Origin: Nostocoides sp. Soil756
Lineage (GTDB): Bacteria > Actinomycetota > Actinomycetes > Actinomycetales > Dermatophilaceae
Assembly: GCF_001428065.1 (NCBI RefSeq)
Contig: NZ_LMSE01000004.1
Coordinates: 138,428-183,145 of the forward strand
DNA: 44,718 nt
Reading direction: 5' to 3'
In this document: piece after piece, positions 1 to 8,233 of the stretch
Layout of the letters: each line of letters opens with the position of its first letter
Numbering within the stretch: the first letter of the stretch is position 1
Position numbers and translations under genes: made by a program
The notes under the pieces: generated by a model
What the model was told of the DNA's origin: nothing
The model's input: only the letters and a program-made list of their open reading frames with translations
Database searches by the model: none

Positions 1-1
1 C

Positions 2-91
2 ACCCGCACCCACGCCGACCTGATCTACACCCCCAGCCACGCACCGAGACCACCAGCGCTACCACCACCCGAGGACCAGCCCCCGTTCTGA
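2..91 (+). CDS. C-terminal tail of a gene cut by the left edge
   Basis: An open frame runs from the window edge to a TGA at 89-91 and gives about 29 residues. The tail is rich in Pro and His and ends in Asp-Gln-Pro-Pro-Phe before the stop. Proline-rich acidic tails of this kind are common at the ends of DUF222/HNH endonuclease proteins in actinobacteria, but that assignment is a guess. The product cannot be named without upstream sequence. The frame could also be chance, because GC-rich DNA has few stops. Confidence 0.3.
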   Translation, partial: TRTHADLIYTPSHAPRPPALPPPEDQPPF

Positions 92-121
92 CGACCGCAC
101 GATCCGGCGCCAAGACGGCCG

Positions 122-709
122 TCAACCGACAGCCGACCGCACCGTGCGCCGCATCACCGTGTTGCGCAGCCCCTTGGCCCGCACGAACTCGAACCCCGCC
201 TCCTCGTACATCGTGCGCGTGCCGTTGTAGACGAACGAGTTGTTCATCCGCTTCTCGCCGATCTCGTGCGGGTACCCCTCGACGACACCGCCCCCCGCGG
301 CGGCGATCAGGTCGACCGCGCCGGCCAGCGCGACCTTCGCCAGGCCCTGCCGCCGGTACCGCTTGTCGACGAAGATGCACGTGACCCGGTAGTCCGGCAG
401 CAGCTCCGCCTCGGCCAGGTACTGCTTGCGGTGGTGGATGGAGGGCAGTTCCTCGGGCGTGCCGTACTCCGCCCAGGCCACCGCCTCGTCGCCGACCATC
501 ACCAGCGCGGCGTGCGCCTCCCCGGCCTCGACCAGGCGCCGCTTCAGGGCACGGTTGCCCTCGTACCCCTGCCCGCGCTCGGCGCAGTCGGGGTGGAACC
601 AGATGCACCAGCAGCCGCCGAAGATCCCGTGGTGGCGCTCGACCAGGCCGGCGAACGCGTCCCACGTCTCGGCGGTCAGCGGCCGGATCGTGTGCGCGGG
701 GGTGTCCAT
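122..709 (-). CDS. GNAT family N-acetyltransferase (195 aa)
   Basis: Predicted cytosolic acetyl-CoA-dependent N-acetyltransferase with unknown acceptor. The acetyl-CoA loop is visible as YRRQGLAKVAL at about residues 133-143, after a beta-strand reading VTCIFVDKR. The N-terminal half has an unusual GGCWCIWFHPDC stretch with three cysteines, seen in a GNAT subgroup. The ATG at 709 was chosen because translation further upstream is low-complexity Arg/Ala sequence typical of an antisense frame, and the domain begins just after this Met. It is the last of three minus-strand genes, 83 nt downstream of the methyltransferase. The fold is secure; the substrate is unknown. Confidence 0.82.
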   Translation of the reverse strand: MDTPAHTIRPLTAETWDAFAGLVERHHGIFGGCWCIWFHPDCAERGQGYEGNRALKRRLVEAGEAHAALVMVGDEAVAWAEYGTPEELPSIHHRKQYLAEAELLPDYRVTCIFVDKRYRRQGLAKVALAGAVDLIAAAGGGVVEGYPHEIGEKRMNNSFVYNGTRTMYEEAGFEFVRAKGLRNTVMRRTVRSAVG

Positions 710-792
710 GTGGCCGATCAAAGCACGTCCAGCGGACGATCCGCGTCCGGAAGCGCGGGCGCATCCTCTGCTGCGCCGGGACGGCCAACCCC

Positions 793-1473
793 TCAGGAGC
801 GGCGCCAGCGCAGCGCGACCGCGTAGTCGACGACCAGCCCCTCGTGCTCGGCCAGCACCACGTCCGCGATCGGCCCCGGCAGCTCGATGCGCACTACGGC
901 CTCCAGGTCCTCGCGCCGCTCGAACGTCCACGCGATGGTGAGCCGCTCGGTGGTGAAGCCCTGCCGGTCCCAGAACCGCTGCACGGCCAGCGCGTCGTAG
1001 GTCGGGTATCCCCGCGAGAACCAGCCCCCGAACGTCGAGCGCGTCGCGTCGTTGTCGACCACGGCGAGCAGGCCACCCGGCCGCAGGACCCGGGCTGCCT
1101 CGGCCAGTCCGGGCTCGCAGCCCGGCCCGAAGAAGTACGCCCACCGGGCGTGCACGACGTCGACCGAGGCGTCGGCCAGTGGCAGCGCCTCCGCGCCGGC
1201 AGCTACGACCCGGGCCGACGACCCGGCATCCGCCACCCGCGCCACCGCGCGCGACACCAGCGGCAGGTGCGGCTCCGCCCCGACCACCCGCGCCCCGCGC
1301 TCGGCGAACCGAGGGAGGTGGAAGCCGGTGCCGCAGCCGACGTCGAGCAGGTCGGCCCCGGGGAGCGGGTGCAGGGCGTCGAGGGACGTGTCGATGACCC
1401 CGGCGCGGTCGGACGCGAGGTTCTCGAGCTCGTACACGTCAGGGGTGTCCCAGATGTTCGGGCTGGGGATCAC
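793..1473 (-). CDS. Class I SAM-dependent methyltransferase (226 aa)
   Basis: A Methyltransf_11-type Rossmann enzyme that uses S-adenosylmethionine on an unknown small-molecule substrate. Motif I reads LLDVGCGTGFHLPRF at about residues 42-56. It is followed by an acidic strand end (VVGAEPH), a motif II-like ASVDVVHARWAYFF and the post-motif LRPGGLLAVVDND. The GTG at 1473 is the first plausible start just before the conserved IPSPNIWDTPDVYELEN segment; no strong ribosome site precedes it, so the start is uncertain. It lies 35 nt downstream of the cysteine-rich gene, probably in one transcript. It lacks features that would make it the menaquinone methyltransferase menG, despite the men genes elsewhere in the window. 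Confidence 0.82.
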   Translation of the reverse strand: MIPSPNIWDTPDVYELENLASDRAGVIDTSLDALHPLPGADLLDVGCGTGFHLPRFAERGARVVGAEPHLPLVSRAVARVADAGSSARVVAAGAEALPLADASVDVVHARWAYFFGPGCEPGLAEAARVLRPGGLLAVVDNDATRSTFGGWFSRGYPTYDALAVQRFWDRQGFTTERLTIAWTFERREDLEAVVRIELPGPIADVVLAEHEGLVVDYAVALRWRRS

Positions 1474-1508
1474 GGCGCTGCCGCCATCGGCCTCACCACG
1501 GCCAGAGG

Positions 1509-2453
1509 TCAGGAGCGAGCCGGCGGGTTCGGATGCGCCGCCTCGTTCGCCCCGGCCGACGTGCCGTCGACCGCCCCGGCCGCGCCGGCACCCGGCAGCG
1601 CCGTGGTGCCACGACGGCGCTTGACCTTCTCGCGCCGGCCGCCCACGGTGTCGGCCTCGACCGTGGCCGGGTGCACCAGCAGCGGGATGAGGGTGCGGGC
1701 GCCGGCCGAGCGGGCGTGCCGCACCATCGCCAGGTGCGCCTCGCAGCGCAGCACCAGCTCGTCGTACGCGGCCTGGCCCATCAGCTCGACCAGCTCGGCG
1801 TGGTTGCTGCGGTAGACCGGCTCGCGGCCGACGTGCGCCTCGGAGTTGCTCGAGCAGTACCAGTCGAGGTCGTGCCCGCCCGGCCCCCACCCGCGGCGGT
1901 CGTACTCGGTGATGGTGACCTCGAGGTAGGAGGTGTCGTCGGGCCGCTCGACGGTGCGGTACGAGCGGCGGATCGGCAGCTGCCAGCACACGTCGGGCTT
2001 CGCGGTGTGCGGCGGGATGCCGGTGAGCACCGCGTGCTGGTGCAGCGCGCAGCCATCACCGGCCGGGAACCCGGGGCGGTTGAGGAAGATGCAGGCACCG
2101 TCGACGACCTTCGTCTTGCGGGCGCCGTCCTCCTTCTCGGTCCAGGCCGAGAGGCGGGCCGGGTCCTTGTCGCCCCGCCGACCGCGACCCGGGTGGTGCT
2201 GCCACTCGTCCTCGCCGAGCTGGGCGACCACCGCGCGCACCCGCGCGACGTCGTCGTCGTCGGTGAAGTGCGCGCCGAGCGTGCAACATCCGTCGTCGGG
2301 CCGGTCGGCGTAGATGCCCTGGCAGCCGGCGCCGTACACACACGACCAGCTCGACGTCAGCCAGGTGAGGTCGACGCGGAAGCGTTGCCCCGGCTCGTCG
2401 GGGTCGGTGAACTCGGCCCACGTGCGCGGGATGTCGAGGGAGGCTTCGGGCAC
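1509..2453 (-). CDS. Conserved cysteine-rich protein, Rv0495c-like (314 aa)
   Basis: Function unknown. Nine cysteines (residues 38, 44, 56, 57, 121, 135, 156, 200, 237) are spaced C-x5-C-x11-CC, then DGAC and GDGC, with nearby His138, His140 and His239. This resembles the Cys pattern of YkgJ/DUF3109-type metal- or Fe-S-binding proteins (inference). The last 60 residues are basic then low-complexity and probably disordered. It is divergent from ppx across 52 nt, the arrangement I recall for Rv0495c/Rv0496 in M. tuberculosis. Start is GTG at 2453, six bases after a TAGGGT hexamer on the minus strand (2460-2465), so the mRNA is probably leaderless. Confidence 0.78.
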   Translation of the reverse strand: MPEASLDIPRTWAEFTDPDEPGQRFRVDLTWLTSSWSCVYGAGCQGIYADRPDDGCCTLGAHFTDDDDVARVRAVVAQLGEDEWQHHPGRGRRGDKDPARLSAWTEKEDGARKTKVVDGACIFLNRPGFPAGDGCALHQHAVLTGIPPHTAKPDVCWQLPIRRSYRTVERPDDTSYLEVTITEYDRRGWGPGGHDLDWYCSSNSEAHVGREPVYRSNHAELVELMGQAAYDELVLRCEAHLAMVRHARSAGARTLIPLLVHPATVEADTVGGRREKVKRRRGTTALPGAGAAGAVDGTSAGANEAAHPNPPARS

Positions 2454-2459
2454 GCGTCC

Positions 2460-2465
2460 ACCCTA
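2460..2465 (-). promoter_or_regulatory. -10 hexamer of a leaderless promoter for the Cys-rich gene
   Basis: TAGGGT on the minus strand ends 6 nt before the GTG start at 2453. It fits the actinobacterial TANNNT -10 with transcription starting at the start codon. No ribosome site is visible between them. Confidence 0.55.
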
Positions 2466-2493
2466 TGCAGGTCGGGGGGCAGCGGGCAGCGAC

Positions 2494-2499
2494 TACGTT
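2494..2499 (+). promoter_or_regulatory. -10 hexamer of a leaderless promoter for ppx
   Basis: TACGTT lies 6 nt before the ATG at 2506. Its neighbour on the opposite strand has the same arrangement, so both divergent genes appear leaderless. A -35 is not clear. Confidence 0.5.
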
Positions 2500-2505
2500 G
2501 GGCGC

Positions 2506-3432
2506 ATGCGCCTCGGGGTCATCGACGTGGGTTCGAACACCGTGCACCTCCTCGTCGTCGACGCCCACCCCGGCGCCCAACCGCTGCCCGCCAGCAAGCA
2601 CAAGATCGACCTGCGCCTGTCCGAGCACGTCGACGACGACGGCCGCATCGCCGACGAGGGCCGCGACCGGCTCGCCGACTTCGTGGCTGAGTGCCGGGAG
2701 GTCGCGCACGAGCAGGGGGTGGAGGACCTGCGCGGCTTCGTCACCAGCGCCGTCCGCGAGGCGCCCAACGGCCAGGCGGTCCTCGAGCACGTCATCGAGC
2801 GCACCGGGGTGGCGCTCGACATCCTCTCGGGGGAGGAGGAGGCCCGCCTCACCTTCCTCGCCGCCCGGCGCTGGTTCGGCTGGTCGGCCGGGACGCTGCT
2901 CGTCGCCGACATCGGCGGCGGCTCCCTCGAGCTGGCCGTGGGGATGGACGAGGAGCCCGACGCCGCCGTCTCGATGCCGCTGGGCGCCGGGCGCGTGACC
3001 CGCGACCTCCTACGCGGCGACCCACCGTCGCCCGACGAGGTCAAGGACGCGCGCCGCCGGGTCCGCGCCGCCATCGGCAAGGAGCTGCGCCCCATCGCCA
3101 AAGCGGGCTCCCCCGACCGCGCCGTGGGCACCTCGAAGACGATGCGCTCGCTGGCGCGCATCTGCGGGGCGGTGCCGAGCTCGGAGGGGATGTACGCCCA
3201 CCGCGCCCTCCCGCTCGACGAGCTCTCGAAGCGCCTCCCTGACATCGCCGCCATGACGGCCGACGAGCGGGCCGGCCTGCCCGGGGTCTCGGCCGCGCGC
3301 TCGCGCCAGATCCTGGCCGGGGCCATCGTGGCCGAGGCGACCATGGACCTGCTGGGCCTGGACCAGCTCGAGATCTGCCCCTGGGCGTTGCGCGAGGGCA
3401 TCCTGCTGCGCCACCTCGACCGGATGGGGTGA
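2506..3432 (+). CDS. ppx: Ppx/GppA-family exopolyphosphatase / pppGpp phosphohydrolase (308 aa)
   Basis: Member of the ASKHA sugar-kinase/Hsp70 phosphatase fold that hydrolyses polyphosphate or converts pppGpp to ppGpp. The N-terminal phosphate loop reads [13 protein letters not shown] (residues 5-17) and the second loop reads [13 protein letters not shown] near residue 136-148. At 308 aa it is the short actinobacterial form lacking the C-terminal HD domain of E. coli Ppx/GppA. Which substrate dominates cannot be told from sequence. The ATG at 2506 starts exactly at the conserved domain and sits 6 nt after a TACGTT hexamer. Its stop overlaps the next start by 4 nt, so it is translationally coupled to the isomerase-like gene. 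Confidence 0.92.
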   Translation: MRLGVIDVGSNTVHLLVVDAHPGAQPLPASKHKIDLRLSEHVDDDGRIADEGRDRLADFVAECREVAHEQGVEDLRGFVTSAVREAPNGQAVLEHVIERTGVALDILSGEEEARLTFLAARRWFGWSAGTLLVADIGGGSLELAVGMDEEPDAAVSMPLGAGRVTRDLLRGDPPSPDEVKDARRRVRAAIGKELRPIAKAGSPDRAVGTSKTMRSLARICGAVPSSEGMYAHRALPLDELSKRLPDIAAMTADERAGLPGVSAARSRQILAGAIVAEATMDLLGLDQLEICPWALREGILLRHLDRMG

Positions 3433-4247
3433 GCGTGCCCGCCGGCCGCTCCCGCCGCGCCCCCTACCGGGTCGGCCTGTCGAGCTCGTCGGTCTACCCC
3501 GAGGGCGCCGCCTCGGCCTTCGCCACCGCGGCCCGCCTCGGCTACGACGGCATCGAGGTCATGGTCTGGACCGACCCGCTGACCCAGGAGGCCGGGGCGC
3601 TGCGCTCGCTCTCCGCGCACCACGGGATACCCGTCCTCTCCGTGCACGCCCCCACCCTGCTGGTCACCCAGGGCGTGTGGGGGAGGGACCCCTGGGGCAA
3701 GGTCGACCGCTCCGTCGAGCTCGCGCTCGAGGTGGGCGCCCCGACCGTCGTGCTGCACCCCCCGTTCCGCTGGCAGCGCGGGTACGCGCGCGGCTTCGCC
3801 GACGGGGTCGCGCTGCGCGAGCACGACACCGGCATCCGGCTGGCCGTCGAGAACATGTACCCCTGGCGCGGCCCCCGCGCCCGTGAGGTCGAGGCCTACC
3901 TGCCGCACTGGGACCCCGTCGAGCAGCCGTACGACCACGTCACGGTTGACCTCTCGCACACCGCGACCGCCGGCTCGGACGCCCTCGGGATGGTCGAGCG
4001 GCTCGGCCCGCGGCTCGCGCACCTGCATCTGGCCGACGGGTCGGGGTCAGCCCTGGACGAGCACCTGGTCCCCGGCCGGGGCACCCAGCCGTGCGGGGCC
4101 GTGCTCGAGCGCCTGGCCGCCACCGGCTTCACCGGCGACGTGGTGGTCGAGGTCTCGACCCGCGCGGTGGGCGCCGCCCAGCGCGACCTCGACCTGGCCG
4201 AGTCGCTCGCGTTCGCGCGGCTGCACCTGCACCCCCCTGCGGCCTGA
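3429..4247 (+). CDS. Sugar phosphate isomerase/epimerase-like TIM barrel (272 aa)
   Basis: Xylose-isomerase-like AP_endonuc_2 TIM barrel, presumably acting on a sugar or polyol with a divalent metal. Candidate metal and active-site residues are in [43 protein letters not shown] and VVVEVSTR, which follow the usual Glu-Asp-His-Glu order of the family. GTG at 3429 overlaps the ppx stop by 4 nt. From memory, the equivalent M. tuberculosis gene (Rv0498) lies in the same place after ppx, so the linkage is old. Substrate unknown. Confidence 0.85.
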   Translation: MSVPAGRSRRAPYRVGLSSSSVYPEGAASAFATAARLGYDGIEVMVWTDPLTQEAGALRSLSAHHGIPVLSVHAPTLLVTQGVWGRDPWGKVDRSVELALEVGAPTVVLHPPFRWQRGYARGFADGVALREHDTGIRLAVENMYPWRGPRAREVEAYLPHWDPVEQPYDHVTVDLSHTATAGSDALGMVERLGPRLAHLHLADGSGSALDEHLVPGRGTQPCGAVLERLAATGFTGDVVVEVSTRAVGAAQRDLDLAESLAFARLHLHPPAA

Positions 4248-4304
4248 GCCGCCCGTCCGCCCGCGGTCCTTGTGCCGCGGCATCCCAGGTGGGAGGTTCG
4301 GGGG

Positions 4305-5084
4305 GTGGCCGGGGCCGGCAGCGCAGCGCAGACCTCACCGCCCGTCGACGACGCGGTGGTGGTCGAGCACCTGCGCGTCGTCCGGGGTGGGCGCCCGGTG
4401 CTGCCCGACCTGTCGGTGCGCGTGCCCGCCGGCCAGGTCGTGGGGCTCCTGGGCCCGAGCGGGGGCGGCAAGTCCACCCTGATGCGCGCCGTCGTGGGCG
4501 TCCAGGTGGTCCAGAGCGGCACCGTCACCGTCCTCGGGGCCCCCGCCGGTGCGCCCGCGCTGCGGCATCGGGTCGGCTACCTGACCCAGGCGCCCAGCGT
4601 CTACGGCGACCTCAGCGTGCGCGACAACGTGCGCTACTTCGGGCAGGTGCTGGGGGCCCCCGCGGGCGCCGCCGAGCAGGCGCTGGCCGATGTCGACCTC
4701 ACCGGGCACGCCGGGGTCCGGGTCGACCGCCTCTCAGGTGGACAGCGCTCGCGGGCCAGCCTCGCCTGTGTCCTCGTGGGGTCGCCCGACCTGCTGGTAC
4801 TCGACGAGCCGACGGTCGGCCTCGACCCCGTGCTGCGCCGCGACCTGTGGGCCCTCTTCGGGCGGCTGGCGGCGGGGGGTGCCACCGTGCTGGTCTCGAG
4901 CCACGTGATGGACGAGGCCACCCGCTGCGACCGGCTCCTGCTGCTGCGCGACGGCCGCATCCTCAGCGACTCGACCCTGCCCGAGCTCCTGGCCCGCACC
5001 GGTGCCCCCGACGCCGAGCAGGCCTTCCTGACGCTCGTGGAGTCCGGCGGCGACCCGACCACCGACGCGGAGGAGGCCGGATGA
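4305..5084 (+). CDS. ABC transporter ATP-binding protein (259 aa)
   Basis: Nucleotide-binding subunit of an ABC-2 type exporter. Walker A is GPSGGGKST at residues 50-58, the Q-loop is in GYLTQAP near 91-97, the signature LSGGQ is at 143-147, Walker B LLVLDEP is at 163-169 and the H-loop His is in SSHVMDEA. GTG at 4305 was chosen because GGGAGG lies 8 nt upstream (4291-4296). A GTG at 4272 would add 11 residues without a ribosome site. The permease follows with an ATGA overlap. The cargo is unknown; the pair resembles daunorubicin-resistance or Nod-type exporters only at family level. Confidence 0.92.
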   Translation: MAGAGSAAQTSPPVDDAVVVEHLRVVRGGRPVLPDLSVRVPAGQVVGLLGPSGGGKSTLMRAVVGVQVVQSGTVTVLGAPAGAPALRHRVGYLTQAPSVYGDLSVRDNVRYFGQVLGAPAGAAEQALADVDLTGHAGVRVDRLSGGQRSRASLACVLVGSPDLLVLDEPTVGLDPVLRRDLWALFGRLAAGGATVLVSSHVMDEATRCDRLLLLRDGRILSDSTLPELLARTGAPDAEQAFLTLVESGGDPTTDAEEAG

Positions 5085-5821
5085 GCCCGCGCATCACGCT
5101 CGCCACCGCGGCCCGGGTGCTGCGCCAGCTGCGCGGCGACCACCGCACCGTCACCCTCATCGTGGTGGTGCCGTGCGTGCTGCTGGGGCTCCTGGCGTGG
5201 GTGTACGCCGACGCGCCCGTCGACGTGTTCGACCGCATCGGGCCGGCCCTGCTCGGGGTCTTCCCGTTCGTGGTGATGTTCCTCGTCACCAGCATCGCGA
5301 CGCTGCGCGAGCGCACCTCGGGCACCCTCGAGCGGCTGCTCACCAGCCCCCTGGCCAAGGGCGACCTGATGCTCGGCTACGCGCTCGCGTTCGGCATCGT
5401 GGCCGTCGTCCAGGCGCTCGTGGCGACCGCGTTCGCGGTGTGGGTCGCCGGGCTCGACATCGCCGGCCCCCTGTGGCTGCTGGTGGTCATCGCCCTGGTC
5501 GACGCCGTGCTCGGCACCGCGCTCGGCCTGCTGGCGTCGGGGTTCGCGCGCTCGGAGTTCCAGGCGGTGCAGTTCATGCCGGCCTTCGTGCTGCCCCAGT
5601 TCCTGCTGTGCGGCCTGATCCAGCCCCGCGACGCCCTGCCGCGCCCCCTCGAGCTGTTCTCGGACGTCCTGCCCCTGTCGTACGCGGTCGACGCCATGCA
5701 GCAGGTGACCGCCGACGCCGACCCGCTCGCCGAGGTGCTGCCCAGCCTCGGGATGATCGCCCTCTGGGTCGTGCTCGCGCTCGTCCTCGGCAGCCTCACC
5801 CTGCGCCGGCGCACGCCCTGA
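5081..5821 (+). CDS. ABC-2 type transporter permease (246 aa)
   Basis: Integral membrane partner of the preceding ATPase. About six membrane segments are visible, starting with TLIVVVPCVLLGLLAWVYA near residue 25 and ending with a helix over about residues 222-240. The cytoplasmic segment LRERTSGTLERLLTSPL between helices 2 and 3 is the conserved ABC-2 coupling region. The ATG at 5081 overlaps the ATPase stop by 4 nt. Length is normal for a half-size ABC-2 permease, so a dimer with two ATPases is expected. Substrate unknown. Confidence 0.9.
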   Translation: MSPRITLATAARVLRQLRGDHRTVTLIVVVPCVLLGLLAWVYADAPVDVFDRIGPALLGVFPFVVMFLVTSIATLRERTSGTLERLLTSPLAKGDLMLGYALAFGIVAVVQALVATAFAVWVAGLDIAGPLWLLVVIALVDAVLGTALGLLASGFARSEFQAVQFMPAFVLPQFLLCGLIQPRDALPRPLELFSDVLPLSYAVDAMQQVTADADPLAEVLPSLGMIALWVVLALVLGSLTLRRRTP

Positions 5822-5865
5822 GGAGGCGCCCCGCGCCTCGCGCGTCGAACCTCGCCGCGGGCGGT

Positions 5866-5871
5866 TAGCCT
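5866..5871 (+). promoter_or_regulatory. -10 hexamer of a leaderless promoter for the proline dehydrogenase
   Basis: TAGCCT ends 7 nt before the GTG at 5879. No Shine-Dalgarno sequence lies between it and the start, which fits a leaderless transcript. Confidence 0.5.
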
Positions 5872-5878
5872 GCTGCCC

Positions 5879-6829
5879 GTGGACGCCTCCGACCTGCTCC
5901 GCGGAGCACTGCTGCAGCTCTCCGAGTCCGACGCCGTGCGCCGGGCGGTGGTCGCCGCCCCCGTCAGCCGGGCGGTCGTCGACCGCTACGTCGCGGGCGA
6001 AGCCGTCGAGGACGCCGTCTCGACCACCGCCGACCTACGCGCCACCAACCGGCTCGCCACCATCGACCACCTCGGCGAGGACGTCACCGACCGCCAGCAG
6101 GCCGCCCACACCCGCGACACCTACATCGCCCTGCTCGGGGCCCTCACCGAGGCCGACCTCGCCCGCTACGGTGCGGCCGAGGTCAGCGTCAAGCTCAGCG
6201 CCGTGGGCCAGTCGATCCCGCGCGACGGCGACGCCATCGCGCTCGAGAACGCGCGCGCCGTGTGCGAGGCCGCCGAGAGGGCCGGCACCACGGTCACCCT
6301 CGACATGGAGGACCACACCACCACCGACCGCACCCTCGAGACCGTCCGCGCGCTACGGGCCGACTTCCCCTGGGTGGGGGCCGTGCTCCAGGCCTACCTG
6401 CACCGCACCGAGGCCGACTGTCGCGACCTCGCGGGCGAGGGCAGCCGGGTGCGCCTGTGCAAGGGCGCCTACAAGGAGCCCGAGTCCGTCGCCTTCCAGG
6501 ACGGCACCGACGTCGACCTCTCCTACGTGCGCTGCCTCAAGGTGCTGATGGCCGGGGACGGCTACCCGATGGTCGCCACCCACGACCCGCGCCTGGTCGA
6601 GATCGCCCAGGCCCTGGCCGGCCACCACGACCGGCGGCCCGACAGTTACGAGCTGCAGATGCTGCTCGGCATCCGCGACCTCGAGCAGAAGCGCATCGCC
6701 GACCGCGGCCACCAGATGCGCGTCTACGTGCCGTTCGGGCGCGACTGGTACGGCTACCTGGTGCGCCGCCTGGCGGAGCGCCCGGCCAACGTCCGGTTCT
6801 TCCTACGCTCCCTCACCTCGCGCGGCTGA
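5879..6829 (+). CDS. putA: Proline dehydrogenase, monofunctional (316 aa)
   Basis: FAD enzyme oxidising L-proline to pyrroline-5-carboxylate and passing electrons to the quinone pool at the membrane. PRODH barrel motifs are present: TLDMEDHTTTDRTLETV, VRLCKGAYKEPE with the conserved Lys, YELQMLLGIR and the C-terminal YVPFGRDWYGYLVRRLAERPAN. At 316 aa it is the stand-alone form without the P5C dehydrogenase or DNA-binding domains of E. coli PutA. No P5C dehydrogenase gene is in the window. The GTG at 5879 follows a TAGCCT hexamer by 7 nt. It is followed by proC, which reduces the same intermediate back to proline. Confidence 0.93.
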   Translation: MDASDLLRGALLQLSESDAVRRAVVAAPVSRAVVDRYVAGEAVEDAVSTTADLRATNRLATIDHLGEDVTDRQQAAHTRDTYIALLGALTEADLARYGAAEVSVKLSAVGQSIPRDGDAIALENARAVCEAAERAGTTVTLDMEDHTTTDRTLETVRALRADFPWVGAVLQAYLHRTEADCRDLAGEGSRVRLCKGAYKEPESVAFQDGTDVDLSYVRCLKVLMAGDGYPMVATHDPRLVEIAQALAGHHDRRPDSYELQMLLGIRDLEQKRIADRGHQMRVYVPFGRDWYGYLVRRLAERPANVRFFLRSLTSRG

Positions 6830-6834
6830 GGCCG

Positions 6835-6840
6835 TAGGGT
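6835..6840 (+). promoter_or_regulatory. -10 hexamer of a leaderless promoter for proC
   Basis: TAGGGT ends 6 nt before the ATG at 6847. It begins only 6 nt after the proline dehydrogenase stop, which suggests proC has its own promoter instead of relying on read-through. Confidence 0.5.
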
Positions 6841-6846
6841 CGCGCC

Positions 6847-7647
6847 ATGGGTACGGTCGCGATCTTCGGTGCCGGTGTCATGGGCGAGACGCTCCTCTCG
6901 GGGCTGCTGCGCTCGGGTCGCCCGGCCGACAGCCTCGTCATCACCGAGCGGCGCCCCGAGCGGGCCGCCGAGCTCGCCGAGCGCTACGGCGTGCGCGTCC
7001 TCGACAACACCGAGGCCGCGGCCGCCGCCGACACCCTGGTGCTGGTCGTCAAGCCCCAGGACATGGGCGCGCTCCTGGACGAGGTCGCCCCGCACGTCGC
7101 GCCCGGCAACCTCGTCGTCAGCCTGGCCGCCGGCATCACCACGGCCTTCCTCGAGGCGCACCTGCCCGCGGGCCGGGCGGTGGTGCGGGTCATGCCCAAC
7201 ACCCCGGCCCTGGTCGACCAGGGGATGGCGGCGGTCTCGCCCGGGGCGCACTGCGAGGCGGTGCACCTGGCCGAGGCCCAGGACCTGATGGCCGCCACCG
7301 GCAAGGTGCTCGAGGTGCCCGAGAAGCTGCAGGACGCCGTGACCGCCATCTCCGGCAGTGGGCCGGCCTACATCTTCTACGTCGTCGAGGCGATGATCGA
7401 GGCCGGTGTGGTCCTCGGGATGCCGCGCGCCACCGCCACCGAGCTCGTGGTGCAGACCCTGTTCGGCGCCGCGACCATGATCAAGGAGACCGGCCAGCAC
7501 CCCACCGTGCTGCGCGAACAGGTCACCTCCCCGGGTGGCACCACGGCCGCCGCGCTGCGGGTGATGGACGACCACAAGGTGCGGGCCGCATTCATCAGCG
7601 CGATGGAGGCGGCCGCCACCCGCAGCGCCGAGCTCGCCGGTGGCTGA
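6847..7647 (+). CDS. proC: Pyrroline-5-carboxylate reductase (266 aa)
   Basis: Last step of proline synthesis: reduces P5C to L-proline with NAD(P)H. The Rossmann motif IFGAGVMGETLL is at residues 5-16. The C-terminal domain has ISGSGPAYIFYVVEAM and the conserved VTSPGGTTAAALRVMDD loop that binds substrate. Length matches the family. The ATG at 6847 begins right at the dinucleotide fold. Its last codons overlap the start of the next gene by 8 nt. From memory, the position after ppx and the isomerase and before a BldC-like gene matches M. tuberculosis Rv0500. Confidence 0.96.
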   Translation: MGTVAIFGAGVMGETLLSGLLRSGRPADSLVITERRPERAAELAERYGVRVLDNTEAAAAADTLVLVVKPQDMGALLDEVAPHVAPGNLVVSLAAGITTAFLEAHLPAGRAVVRVMPNTPALVDQGMAAVSPGAHCEAVHLAEAQDLMAATGKVLEVPEKLQDAVTAISGSGPAYIFYVVEAMIEAGVVLGMPRATATELVVQTLFGAATMIKETGQHPTVLREQVTSPGGTTAAALRVMDDHKVRAAFISAMEAAATRSAELAGG

Positions 7648-8167
7648 GGCCGGCCCCGGCGTGCACCCGGGCCTGCGGGTCGAGCGGGTCACCGAGGCCA
7701 CCTGGCGCGCCTACCGCGACGTGCGGCTGGCCGCCCTCATCGACAGCCCCCGCGCCTTCTGGACCCGCTACGCCGAGGCGGCCGCGCGCACCGACGGCGA
7801 GTGGCGTGCCCACGCCGCGAGCGGCCCCGCCACCTGGCTGGCGTGGGACGGCGACCGGCCGGTCGGCACCGTGGCGCTCTGGCACGCCGACGACCAGCCC
7901 GCCGACGAGGTGTACCTCATCGGGATGTGGGTCACCGCAGCCGCGCGCGGTAGCGGGGCGGCCACGACCCTGGTCGAGATGGCCGTGACCCAGGCCCGCG
8001 CCGAGGGTCGCACCCGGGTCCTGCTCGACGTCGCCCGCGAGAACACCCGGGCGTGCCGCTTCTACCTCAGCCGCGGTTTCGCCCTCACCGGCGCGGCCGG
8101 CACCATGCCCTGGGACCCCACCTGCGTCGAGGTCGAGATGGCCCTGCAACTGGGGGCCACGGGCTGA
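7640..8167 (+). CDS. GNAT family N-acetyltransferase, copy 1 (175 aa)
   Basis: Acetyl-CoA-dependent acetyltransferase of unknown acceptor. The cofactor loop reads AARGSGAATTLVEMA at about residues 101-115, after the beta-4 strand VYLIGMWVT, and the C-terminal NTRACRFYLSRGF is the usual alpha-4/beta-6 element. GTG at 7640 overlaps the proC stop, implying coupling. It shares layout and several positions (RLAALIDSPRAF against RLTALTESPEAF) with the GNAT starting at 8234, so the two are probably paralogues. Confidence 0.85.
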   Translation: MAEAGPGVHPGLRVERVTEATWRAYRDVRLAALIDSPRAFWTRYAEAAARTDGEWRAHAASGPATWLAWDGDRPVGTVALWHADDQPADEVYLIGMWVTAAARGSGAATTLVEMAVTQARAEGRTRVLLDVARENTRACRFYLSRGFALTGAAGTMPWDPTCVEVEMALQLGATG

Positions 8168-8201
8168 GCGCGCACCCACTGTTCACGTCCCGGGTTGCCG
8201 A

Positions 8202-8222
8202 CTCCCACGGGTCTCGTGGGAG
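8202..8222. repeat. 8-bp inverted repeat upstream of the second GNAT
   Basis: CTCCCACG (8202-8209) and CGTGGGAG (8215-8222) form a perfect 8-bp stem with a 5-nt loop. It ends 11 nt before the ATG at 8234. There is no T-tract, so an operator or a translation-masking hairpin is as likely as a terminator for the upstream operon. Confidence 0.45.
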
Positions 8223-8233
8223 AGTGCTGTGCC

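Noticed and set aside
793-1473. The SAM methyltransferase as the missing menaquinone methyltransferase (menG/ubiE)
   Set aside because: It has only generic class I motifs, is in a different operon 27 kb from the men genes, and lacks the UbiE signature segments.
4091-4304. Extending the ABC ATPase or permease frame upstream to the 4091 or 4272 starts
   Set aside because: The upstream part is antisense-like Arg/Gly/Pro sequence over the isomerase gene. GTG 4305 and ATG 5081 have a ribosome site or stop overlap and begin at the conserved domains.
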